Source: Spirochaetota bacterium (GTDB lineage Bacteria; Spirochaetota; Spirochaetia; Treponematales; Treponemataceae). Taken from it: 19,549 bases of DNA. Under the pieces are notes generated by a model. It saw only the letters and a program-made list of their open reading frames with translations. It was not told the DNA's origin and ran no database searches. The stretch covers positions 1 through 19,549 of the forward strand of contig JAKPSR010000286.1 in the NCBI GenBank assembly GCA_029571425.1. The letters run 5' to 3'. How positions within the stretch are numbered: the stretch's first letter is position 1; the number at the start of each line of letters is the position of its first letter. Shown here piece by piece: positions 13,439 to 19,549 of the stretch. The position numbers and the translations under genes are program-made.

Positions 13439-14857
13439 GCGAACTAAGTCGAGAAGCCCGACGAGAAGCGAAGCCGCCCCGTCGGCGACGCGGCGCGGGA
13501 ACGCGGCGCGTCCCACCGATCGGTCGGCTACGAGCGGCACCCGCCGCGCGACCTTTCCACCAACCAGATATCGAACCTCGCCCACGCGATCCCCCGCGGC
13601 GACTGGCGCCCTCGCGGCGCGCGGGGCGTCGACTTCGACGGCGTAATCGCCTGAGGCCGCGCGTTCGGCGATCGCGATCTCGGCGGTAAAGTCGGCGGGG
13701 TAGGCGGGTATGGCGAGAAATGCCCCACGCTCGCCGCCCCAGCAGGTGACCGAGCGCGGCTCGGCCGCGGCGACGCGCGCGGTTCTCCAGCGCGAAAATG
13801 CCCATTCCATCAATCGCGTTCCGTCCTCGGAGCGAAGGCGGTTTCCCTCGGCCGTCGAGGAGCCGGGACCGCCCATCGTCACCGCGACGAAGCGGGTGCC
13901 GTCTCGCTCGACGGTGAGCGCGAGGTTATACCCAGACTCGTAGATGAACCCCGTCTTGAGGCCGTCGCATCCCGGTAGGACCCCGAGAAGACGGTTCGTC
14001 GCCCGCTGGAGCCGCGTCGGCTCGCCGTTGCCCGGGGCGCGATGCCGAGCCTCGGGAAAGGCGAACTCGGTCCGCGAGTGGAGGGCGCGCGGCGCGTCGG
14101 GGAATTCTAAAAGGTACGAGACGCAGAAGTCGGCGAATTCGCGGGCGGTCGTCAGGTTCCGCTCGCTTAGGCCCGAGGGCTCGACGAAGCCGGTGCGCTC
14201 GAGCCCGAGGCGCCGGGCCTCCGCGTTCATCTCGCGCGCGAATCCGTCGACCGATCCCGAGAGGCGTATGGCGAGCGCCATGGCCGCGTCGTTCCCGGAG
14301 ACCGTCGCCATCCCGGCGATGAGGTCGCGCGGGGTGACGATCTGTGCGGGGCCGAGGAACATCAGCGATGAGCCGGGGGGGATGGCCGAGGCCCACGCCT
14401 CGGCGGGCGGCTCGAAGGGCTCGTCGAGGTCGAGTCTGCCCTCGGCCGCGGCGCGGAGCGCGGTGTAGATGGCGACGAGCTTCGTCATCGACGCGGGCGG
14501 TATCGGCTCGTCGGCGTCGCGCTCGAGCAGGACGGCGCCCGTGGCCGCGTCGACGAGGATCGCCGCGCGCGCGTTAAGGGGGCCGCCCGGGGGCGCGTCT
14601 GGGAGCGCGCCATCCGACGCGTCGGACCACAGGGCGGGGGCGCCGCGATAGAGCACGCGTCCGTCCGCCGGCCCGGCGCGGAAGGCCGCTCGCGCGAGGG
14701 CCTCCTCGGCCGCGGTGACGGGAATCGGTTTCGCCGCGAGACGTACGGCGGCGTAGCCGACGAGGGCCGCGAGGAGGAGAAGGGCGAGGGAAAGCGCCTT
14801 GAGGAACGGGCGGCGGCGAGGCGCGTTACATGGCGCGTTGTGATCAGAAGTCGGCAA
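13436..14857 (-). CDS. D-alanyl-D-alanine carboxypeptidase (peptidase S11 family)
   Basis: A 473-residue low-molecular-mass penicillin-binding protein that trims the terminal D-Ala of peptidoglycan stem peptides. It has an N-terminal membrane segment (about 18-36) and a long Ala/Pro-rich lead-in (37-92). The serine peptidase core carries SMTK (S123, K126), SGN (187-189) and KTGF (301-304), all intact, with the expected GMATVSGNDAAMALA context. The C-terminal domain ends in a helix (FPRRVADGAASLLVGLLDLVR) that could be an amphipathic membrane anchor, as in PBP5/DacA proteins. The start is TTG (14855-14857), inside the end of asnS (14-base overlap), with GAGGG nine bases upstream. No ATG or GTG nearby in this frame would keep the membrane segment. 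It is probably co-transcribed with asnS, an odd partner for a cell-wall enzyme. Confidence 0.88.
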   Translation of the reverse strand: MPTSDHNAPCNAPRRRPFLKALSLALLLLAALVGYAAVRLAAKPIPVTAAEEALARAAFRAGPADGRVLYRGAPALWSDASDGALPDAPPGGPLNARAAILVDAATGAVLLERDADEPIPPASMTKLVAIYTALRAAAEGRLDLDEPFEPPAEAWASAIPPGSSLMFLGPAQIVTPRDLIAGMATVSGNDAAMALAIRLSGSVDGFAREMNAEARRLGLERTGFVEPSGLSERNLTTAREFADFCVSYLLEFPDAPRALHSRTEFAFPEARHRAPGNGEPTRLQRATNRLLGVLPGCDGLKTGFIYESGYNLALTVERDGTRFVAVTMGGPGSSTAEGNRLRSEDGTRLMEWAFSRWRTARVAAAEPRSVTCWGGERGAFLAIPAYPADFTAEIAIAERAASGDYAVEVDAPRAARAPVAAGDRVGEVRYLVGGKVARRVPLVADRSVGRAAFPRRVADGAASLLVGLLDLVR

Positions 14858-16265
14858 GCTTGGGCGCCCTCGGGAAGGGAATCACGTCCCGGATGTTCCC
14901 CATCCCGGTGACGTAGAGGAGAAGCCGCTCGAAGCCGAGGCCAAAGCCCGCGTGGGGCACGGTCCCGAACCGGCGGAGGTCGAGGTACCACCAGTAGTCT
15001 GCCGGGTCGAGTCCGAGCTCGGTAATCCGCGCGGTCAGGACCTCGAGGTCCTCTTCGCGCTCGGAGCCGCCGATCAGCTCGCCGAGGCCGGGGACGAGGA
15101 CGTCCATCGCGCGCACCGTCTTCCCGTCGGGGTTCATCTTCATGTAGAAGGCCTTGATCTCCTTCGGGTAGTCGGTGACGATCACCGGGCGCTTGTATAC
15201 CTTCTCGGTGAGGTAGCGCTCGTGCTCGCTCTGCATGTCGCATCCCCAGAACGGCTTGAACTCGAAGGCGTCCTTGTTCTTCTCGAGCTCGGCGACGGCC
15301 TCGGTGTAGGTGATCCGGGCGAAGTCAGCGGACGCGACCGCCTTCAGGGTCTCGATGAGTCCGGGCTGTATCCGCTCGTCGAAGAACTTCATGTCCTCCG
15401 CGCAGCGCTCGAGGGCCCAGGTCAGCAGGTGCTTCACGAATTCCTCGGCGAGGTCCATGTTCTCGCTGAGGCGGTTAAAGGCGACCTCTGGCTCGATCAT
15501 CCAGAACTCGGCGAGGTGCCGGGTGGTGTTCGAATTCTCGGCGCGGAAGGTCGGGCCGAAGGTGTAGACGCGCGACAGGGCGGTCGCGTAGGTCTCCGCC
15601 TCGAGCTGGCCCGAGACGGTGAGGTTCGCCGGCTTCCCGAAGAAGTCCTTGGAGAAATCGACCCCCGGCTCGCCGCGCGCGATCGCCTGGGCGCCGTCGC
15701 GAGCGACGCGCTCAAGGTCGAGGGTGGTCACCTGGAACATCTCGCCAGCGCCCTCGCAGTCGCTCGCCGTGATGATCGGGGTATGTACGTAGGCGAAGCC
15801 GCGCTCCTGGAAGAAGACGTGGACGGCGTAGGCCATCTGGCTCCGCATCCGGGCGACCGCGGCGAAGGTATTGGTCCGCGCGCGCAGGTGCGCGATCTCG
15901 CGGAGGAACTCGAAGGAATGGTTCTTCTTCTGGAGGGGATAGGTATCGGCGGGCGCCTCGCCGAGGACGGTGAGGCTGCGTACCTCGACCTCGACGGCCT
16001 GTCCCGAGGCGGGGGAGGGGACGAGGGATCCCTCGATCATCACCGAGGCCCCGGTCGTGACCCGCTTGAGCTCGGCCTCGGTCTCGGCCGATATCCCCTT
16101 GTCGCGGTCCAGGGTCGCCTGGATCGAGGCGAAGCAGGATCCATCGTTAACCTGCACGAAGACGAGATTCTTGGTTTCGCGTTTGGTGCGAACCCATCCG
16201 TATATGGTGATGGCCCGCCCATCGGGTTTGGAGACGAGAATGTCCTTGATCAGTATGGTTTTCAT
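14844..16265 (-). CDS. asnS: Asparagine--tRNA ligase
   Basis: A 473-residue class IIb aminoacyl-tRNA synthetase that charges tRNA-Asn with asparagine in the cytoplasm. An N-terminal OB-fold anticodon-binding domain (about 15-105) contains ITIYGWVRTKRETKNLVFVQVNDGS. The catalytic domain has motif 2, FRAENSNTTRHLAEFWMIEPE (240-260), and motif 3, GFGLGFERLLLYVTGMGNIR (440-459). The ending NIRDVIPFPRAP is characteristic of AsnRS rather than AspRS. Length matches the bacterial family. The ATG at 16263-16265 is preferred over a TTG two codons earlier. Neither has a ribosome site, and a predicted promoter puts the transcript start at or near the ATG. No T-box leader is present. The stop lies inside the D,D-carboxypeptidase gene. 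Confidence 0.96.
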   Translation of the reverse strand: MKTILIKDILVSKPDGRAITIYGWVRTKRETKNLVFVQVNDGSCFASIQATLDRDKGISAETEAELKRVTTGASVMIEGSLVPSPASGQAVEVEVRSLTVLGEAPADTYPLQKKNHSFEFLREIAHLRARTNTFAAVARMRSQMAYAVHVFFQERGFAYVHTPIITASDCEGAGEMFQVTTLDLERVARDGAQAIARGEPGVDFSKDFFGKPANLTVSGQLEAETYATALSRVYTFGPTFRAENSNTTRHLAEFWMIEPEVAFNRLSENMDLAEEFVKHLLTWALERCAEDMKFFDERIQPGLIETLKAVASADFARITYTEAVAELEKNKDAFEFKPFWGCDMQSEHERYLTEKVYKRPVIVTDYPKEIKAFYMKMNPDGKTVRAMDVLVPGLGELIGGSEREEDLEVLTARITELGLDPADYWWYLDLRRFGTVPHAGFGLGFERLLLYVTGMGNIRDVIPFPRAPKLADF

Positions 16266-16271
16266 GGCCAA

Positions 16272-16301
16272 ACACTAGCATGTTTTTCTATAATACGTCA
16301 A
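16272..16301 (-). promoter_or_regulatory. Candidate promoter(s) of asnS
   Basis: One reading is -35 TTGACG (complement of 16296-16301, five of six), an 18-base spacer and -10 TAGTGT (complement of 16272-16277). This places the start seven bases on, at 16265, the A of the ATG. A second reading uses -35 TTTATA (complement of 16313-16318), 17 bases, and -10 TATTAT (complement of 16290-16295, five of six), with an 18-base leader. The choice is open. Confidence 0.45.
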
Positions 16302-16343
16302 AGCCCGAACCGTATAAAAACGGAAATTTATTCAAAAAAATAC

Positions 16344-16437
16344 ATAAATATGCAAAAAGGACTCTTTCTCGTAAATTTGATATTTTTAGCCCGATTCAGT
16401 ATTGTAATACACGGCACACATGTTGTATAAATATGCA
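16344..16437 (+). repeat. Two copies of ATAAATATGCA in the asnS/gltA divergent region
   Basis: ATAAATATGCA is found at 16344-16354 and exactly again at 16427-16437, 83 bases apart, in a 197-base AT-rich spacer within a GC-rich genome. The second copy overlaps the gltA -10 hexamer and merges into the palindrome TATGCATA (16432-16439). It may be an operator pair; base composition makes chance repeats of A/T words more likely here. Confidence 0.35.
16402..16431 (+). promoter_or_regulatory. Promoter of the citrate synthase gene
   Basis: -35 TTGTAA (16402-16407), an 18-base spacer and -10 TATAAA (16426-16431, five of six). Start is expected near 16438, leaving a 25-base leader that contains GGAGGG. 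Confidence 0.55.
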
Positions 16438-16462
16438 TAAACGTTTTCCGGAGGGAAAGAAT

Positions 16463-17824
16463 ATGCAGAACGAAGCCACGCACTCCTCGATGCTTCAGGA
16501 CCTCGTAAAGCTCGCCGAAAGGAACGGCTATATCGATCCTGAACTCTACGCGAAGTACGACGTCAAGCGCGGCCTTCGGGACGCGGACGGGAAGGGCGTT
16601 CTCGTCGGGCTTACCCGGATCGGGAACGTCTATGGCTACGACGTCGTCGACGGCAAGCCCGTCGCCGTGCCCGGGAAGCTCATTTACCGCGGATACGACG
16701 TCGAGGACATCATCCACGACATCGAGAAAAGCGAGCAGTTCGGCTTCGAGCAGGTGATTTATCTTCTCCTGTTCGGCGAGCTCCCCAACGCCTCCCAGCT
16801 CGCCGAGTTCGACGCGATCATCGGGGAGAACCGCGAGCTGCCGAACAACTTCGTCGAGGACATGATCCTCAAGTCCCCGTCGAGCGACATCATGAACAAG
16901 CTCGCGCGGTCTGTCCTCGTCTCCTACTCCTACGACCCGAACCCGGAGGACACCTCGATCGCGAACAACCTCGCCCAGTGCATCCAGCTGATCGCCCGTT
17001 TCCCGACGATGGTGGCCTACGGCTATCAGGCGAAGCGACGGCACTACGACGGGAAGAGCATGTACCTCCACAACCCGCTGCCCAACCTCTCGACGGCGGA
17101 GAATTTCCTCCGCCTGATCAGGGCCGACAAGAACTACGACAAGCTCGAGGCCGAGCTCCTCGACCTCGCCCTGATCCTGCACGCCGAGCATGGCGGCGGT
17201 AACAACTCCTCGCTGACCGTCCACGTCGTCTCGTCGGCGGACACCGACACCTACTCCGCGATCGGCGCGGCGGTGGGCTCCCTGAAGGGGCGGCGCCACG
17301 GCGGCGCGAACATCAAGGTCGCCGAGATGATGGACGACATCAAGGCGAACGTCCGCGACTGGTCGAGCGAGAAGGACGTGGGCGACTACCTCCGCAAGCT
17401 CCTGCGCAAGGAAGCCTTCGACCGTTCGGGCCTCGTCTACGGCCAGGGCCACGCGGTCTACACGATCTCCGATCCCCGGGCGATCCTCCTTCGCGAGAAG
17501 GCGCGCGAGCTCGCCGTCGTCAAGAAGTGCGTCGAGGAGTTCGAGCTCTACTGCCTGATCGAGCGGATATTCCCCGCGATCTTCAAGGAGGAGAAGGGGG
17601 CCGACAAGCGGATCTGCACCAACGTCGACTTCTACTCCGGGTTCGTGTACTCCATGCTCGGCATCCCGCGCGAGCTCTACACCCCGATCTTCGCGGTCTC
17701 CCGCATTGCCGGGTGGGCGGCTCATCGCCTCGAGGAGATCATCTCGGGCGGGCGGATCTACCGGCCTGCGTTCAAGCAGGTCGGCGACCTGCGGGAGTAC
17801 GTGCCGATCGGGAAGCGAAGATAG
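16463..17824 (+). CDS. gltA: Citrate synthase (citrate/2-methylcitrate synthase family)
   Basis: A 453-residue enzyme joining acetyl-CoA and oxaloacetate to make citrate. All catalytic and binding residues are present: H243 in HAEHGGGNNSS, H279 in GSLKGRRHGGAN, H330 in GQGHAVYTISDPRA and D389 in NVDFYSG. The GQGHAVY version, with HAEHGGGNN in place of DHELNAS, belongs to the branch common in anaerobes (Clostridium and Bacteroides type) rather than E. coli GltA. Citrate versus methylcitrate synthase activity is not decided by sequence; nearby genes give no sign of a methylcitrate cycle. The ATG at 16463 has an excellent GGAGGG seven bases upstream; in-frame codons further upstream lie in the promoter region. 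In an anaerobic spirochaete it would serve glutamate synthesis through a partial citric-acid pathway (inference). Confidence 0.95.
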   Translation: MQNEATHSSMLQDLVKLAERNGYIDPELYAKYDVKRGLRDADGKGVLVGLTRIGNVYGYDVVDGKPVAVPGKLIYRGYDVEDIIHDIEKSEQFGFEQVIYLLLFGELPNASQLAEFDAIIGENRELPNNFVEDMILKSPSSDIMNKLARSVLVSYSYDPNPEDTSIANNLAQCIQLIARFPTMVAYGYQAKRRHYDGKSMYLHNPLPNLSTAENFLRLIRADKNYDKLEAELLDLALILHAEHGGGNNSSLTVHVVSSADTDTYSAIGAAVGSLKGRRHGGANIKVAEMMDDIKANVRDWSSEKDVGDYLRKLLRKEAFDRSGLVYGQGHAVYTISDPRAILLREKARELAVVKKCVEEFELYCLIERIFPAIFKEEKGADKRICTNVDFYSGFVYSMLGIPRELYTPIFAVSRIAGWAAHRLEEIISGGRIYRPAFKQVGDLREYVPIGKRR

Positions 17825-17841
17825 TAGTCTCGACTTCGGCC

Positions 17842-17888
17842 GCGCCCCGCTCGATTACGTCGTGCGGGGGCGCCTTCTCTCTTCTTCT
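17842..17888 (+). terminator. Probable intrinsic terminator of gltA
   Basis: GCGCCCCGC (17842-17850) pairs with GCGGGGGCGC (17864-17873) as a 9-base-pair GC stem with one bulged G and a 13-base loop. A pyrimidine-rich tail CCTTCTCTCTTCTTC follows. The T-tract is interrupted by C, so termination may be imperfect. It lies 17 bases after the gltA stop. Confidence 0.6.
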
Positions 17889-17897
17889 GTAAGCGGG

Positions 17898-18815
17898 CTA
17901 TCGCTTGAACCGCGCGAAGAACTCAATTACGACGCGAATCCAGAATTTGATGAAGCCTTCCTCGTACTTCTCGAGGAGTTTTTTTAATTCCTTCTCGACG
18001 ATGGTAAAGAGCGCTTTTGGCTCGCGGCGAACGAAGTAGTCGATCAGGTCTTTCTTGACGCTGCCCGAGATGTGGTTTGGGTCGTTCTTGCCGTGGTGCT
18101 CGCTGTTGTACTTCTTTACGATGCCTTTATTAAACGCGTTCGCCTCGTCTACGATGGTCTTGTTGTCCGGGTCAAGGCGGGGTTGGTGTGTCTTGGGTTT
18201 CTCGAACCTGAATTTCGCCGTCTTCTTGTCTTCCGTCACGCTGTATTCGTACCCTGTCTTTCGTAAGGACTTCGCGAATGCCGCGCACATCCCGGTGTCC
18301 GGAAAGCCGATCGAAACGTCCATGGTGAGCTCGTCCGGCGAGGACAGCTCGCCCCACCGAAAGCCGGTCAGCCACCAGTGCTTCTTGGGCCCTCGATGAA
18401 AGAGGGGCGTCCCATTCTTAAAGAGTGTGAACGAAAGGTCGAGCATATCCTTGTCGTCGACGCAGTCGTAGAAACGAGAGTGTTTCCTGTCGTGCGGCCG
18501 GAAACCGAGCGTCTTGTCGAGCGCGGGTTTGTTCGCGACGTATACCCCGACCTCGCACCCGGTCTCGAGTCCGTACTGGCCTTTCCAGAGCTCGATCATC
18601 CAGTGGCGCTTGTTGTACAGGAAGAAGAACGGCTCGCAGTCGATGACGGCGCTTATCGTCAATGGGGCGACGGCGTCGTACACGTAGGCGTAGCCGAATT
18701 CCCGCTGCGGGGCACCCTTGCGCGAGACGAGGATATCCTGTGCCTCGTCGTACTTAAAGCCGACGGCGTACACGGTCTTCGCGAGATCGTTAGTAGGCGT
18801 CCATTTGTCCGGCAT
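17898..18815 (-). CDS. DUF4474 domain protein
   Basis: A 305-residue protein of the DUF4474 family, recognised from the run YDEAQDILVSRKGAPQREFG (22-41), IDCEPFFFLY (58-67), WMIELWKGQYGLETGCEVG (72-90), RFYDCVDDKD (114-123), KHWWLTGFRWGELSSPDEL (145-163) and KPKTHQPR (206-213). The family has no known function; the dense Trp/Tyr/Phe and conserved Cys and Asp in the core suggest a binding or enzymatic pocket. Residues 214-305 are lysine-rich helices with a C-terminal aromatic stretch (FIKFWIRVVIEFFARF) that could sit on a membrane. No signal peptide is seen. AGGAG lies five bases before the ATG. It follows the phospholipase C-like gene by 23 bases, so the two form an operon. Base composition is clearly lower in G+C than the genes to the left. 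Confidence 0.8.
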   Translation of the reverse strand: MPDKWTPTNDLAKTVYAVGFKYDEAQDILVSRKGAPQREFGYAYVYDAVAPLTISAVIDCEPFFFLYNKRHWMIELWKGQYGLETGCEVGVYVANKPALDKTLGFRPHDRKHSRFYDCVDDKDMLDLSFTLFKNGTPLFHRGPKKHWWLTGFRWGELSSPDELTMDVSIGFPDTGMCAAFAKSLRKTGYEYSVTEDKKTAKFRFEKPKTHQPRLDPDNKTIVDEANAFNKGIVKKYNSEHHGKNDPNHISGSVKKDLIDYFVRREPKALFTIVEKELKKLLEKYEEGFIKFWIRVVIEFFARFKR

Positions 18816-18838
18816 AGTGACTCCTTTGGCTCAAGCCC

Positions 18839-19549
18839 TTATTTCCCCTTCTGCTGGGCGAGTTTCGCCCGAGCGAAGACCATGGTGCACGCGATCGCGA
18901 ACGGGATCGCCGCCTTGATGACCTTGTCCCATTCGGCGTGGTCCTCCCGCTTGATCGAGTCGGACGCGAGATTGACGGCGGTTCCCTGCACGTGCTCGGC
19001 GAACGCCTCGATGCTTGACTCGTCCAGCGCTGGGAAGGCGGAAAGGAGGGCAAGGTACTCGGCCTTCGCGGCCTCGTCGAATTGCCCCTCGTCCTTCGAG
19101 AACAGCTCGTTCGCGTGATGCTCGAAGGGCATATGGGTGTCGAATCCCTCGTCCTTTCGCTTTTTGGTGAAGTAGGCCGGGAAGTTGCGGACGTGGTGCG
19201 GGGCGGTCATGTCCTGGAGGTAGTGCAGGGACCACGCGAGGTCGCGCGTCTTTCTTTTCTTGTCGAAGTGCCCGGCGTACCGGACGAAATTCGTTTTCGC
19301 GTTCTCGTTGACGTCGTCGACGATCTTGCACGCGGCGATGGTCGCGTGGTTTAGGTACTTCGGGAAGTAGTTGCCCTTTTTGCCCGTGCCGTTGTCGCCG
19401 AAGAAGTGTCCTTCCATCATGAGCTTCATGTTCTTGAGCGACTTGTCCGGCCCGGAGCTGAGCGAGACGAGGCGCGCTCGCTTGAGGGGGGATGCCACCT
19501 GGGCGCCCTCGTCTCGGAGGATGCGCAAGGCGTTCTTCGTGATGAGCTG
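18839..19549 (-). CDS. Zinc-dependent phospholipase C-like protein, N-terminus cut by window edge
   Basis: The reading frame is open to the right edge (QLITKNA precedes the TTG at 19526-19528), so the true start lies beyond the window; 236 residues are seen. Counting from the codon at 19528, the motif LHYLQDMTAPHH gives H102, D106 and H112, and FEHHANE gives H137 and E141. With H61 (NHATIAACKIVDD) and D45 (FFGDN), these match the zinc ligands of the phospholipase C / S1-P1 nuclease fold (alpha-toxin pattern HxxxDx5H and HxxxE). The opening LITKNALRILRDEG is also typical. These enzymes use three zinc ions to cut phosphodiesters, usually in lipid headgroups outside the cell. A 14-residue hydrophobic run near the C-terminus (AAIPFAIACTMVFA) may anchor it. 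A signal peptide cannot be judged. It is 23 bases upstream of the DUF4474 gene. Confidence 0.78.
   Translation of the reverse strand, partial: QLITKNALRILRDEGAQVASPLKRARLVSLSSGPDKSLKNMKLMMEGHFFGDNGTGKKGNYFPKYLNHATIAACKIVDDVNENAKTNFVRYAGHFDKKRKTRDLAWSLHYLQDMTAPHHVRNFPAYFTKKRKDEGFDTHMPFEHHANELFSKDEGQFDEAAKAEYLALLSAFPALDESSIEAFAEHVQGTAVNLASDSIKREDHAEWDKVIKAAIPFAIACTMVFARAKLAQQKGK

Noticed and set aside
14952..16430. 492-codon frame antisense to asnS
   Set aside because: AsnRS motifs 2 and 3 identify the real strand; the antisense frame runs through the asnS start and promoter region.
16280..16462. 61-residue extension of citrate synthase
   Set aside because: It lies in AT-rich promoter DNA, and the GGAGGG-ATG at 16463 matches the family start.
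16266..16462. T-box riboswitch upstream of asnS
   Set aside because: The leader would be at most about 20 bases on the minus strand; no T-box consensus or antiterminator is present.
16328..17725. 465-codon frame antisense to citrate synthase
   Set aside because: Citrate synthase residues are all present on the plus strand, with ribosome site and promoter; the antisense product is Val/Asp/Leu/Glu-biased.

Overview
The window reads as a gene-dense piece of a high-G+C bacterial chromosome, most likely a spirochaete of the Treponema/Spirochaetales type. This is an inference from gene content: a motility-associated DUF115 glycosyltransferase coupled to a class B penicillin-binding protein and signal peptidase I, a LysM/M23 peptidase with an N-terminal anchor, a soluble receptor-like chemotaxis protein, an HD-GYP protein and a diacidic-type citrate synthase. 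No rRNA, tRNA, CRISPR array or insertion sequence was seen, and no gene-free stretch exceeds about 230 bases.

Layout, left to right. At 1-1368 on the minus strand lies a LemA / TPM / TPM operon, cut by the left edge. Diverging from it is a cytoplasmic methyl-accepting-chemotaxis-like protein (1484-3214, +). It meets an HD-GYP signalling protein (3211-4416, -) tail to tail, with stop codons that overlap. A two-helix membrane protein (4469-5275, +) ends at a strong bidirectional terminator. A minus-strand operon, lepB -> class B PBP -> DUF115 glycosyltransferase (9680 down to 5505), has every junction overlapping. It diverges from a plus-strand operon of LysM/M23 peptidase, zinc-ribbon miniprotein and beta-propeller/NodB-like exported protein (9729-13423). 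Next comes a minus-strand pair, asnS followed by a D,D-carboxypeptidase (16265 down to 13436). A 197-base AT-rich divergent region separates that pair from citrate synthase (16463-17824, +). The right end holds a lower-G+C minus-strand pair: a zinc-dependent phospholipase C-like protein (cut by the window edge) and a DUF4474 protein.

How the genes relate. The middle 11 kb is dominated by envelope work: protein export (LepB), peptidoglycan synthesis (class B PBP), trimming (D,D-carboxypeptidase, M23), an exported NodB-like protein with a damaged active site, and probable flagellin glycosylation (DUF115). The left third is signalling: a receptor-like chemotaxis protein without a membrane sensor, and an HD-GYP protein with changed metal ligands.

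The observations most worth a second look are: (i) the DUF4474 / phospholipase C pair, distinct in base composition; (ii) the degenerate HD-GYP and NodB domains, which look like binding proteins rather than enzymes; (iii) promoters placed so that mRNAs would start at or within a few bases of the start codon; and (iv) a 12-base direct repeat bracketing the -35 box of the chemotaxis-like gene. None of these is proved by sequence alone.
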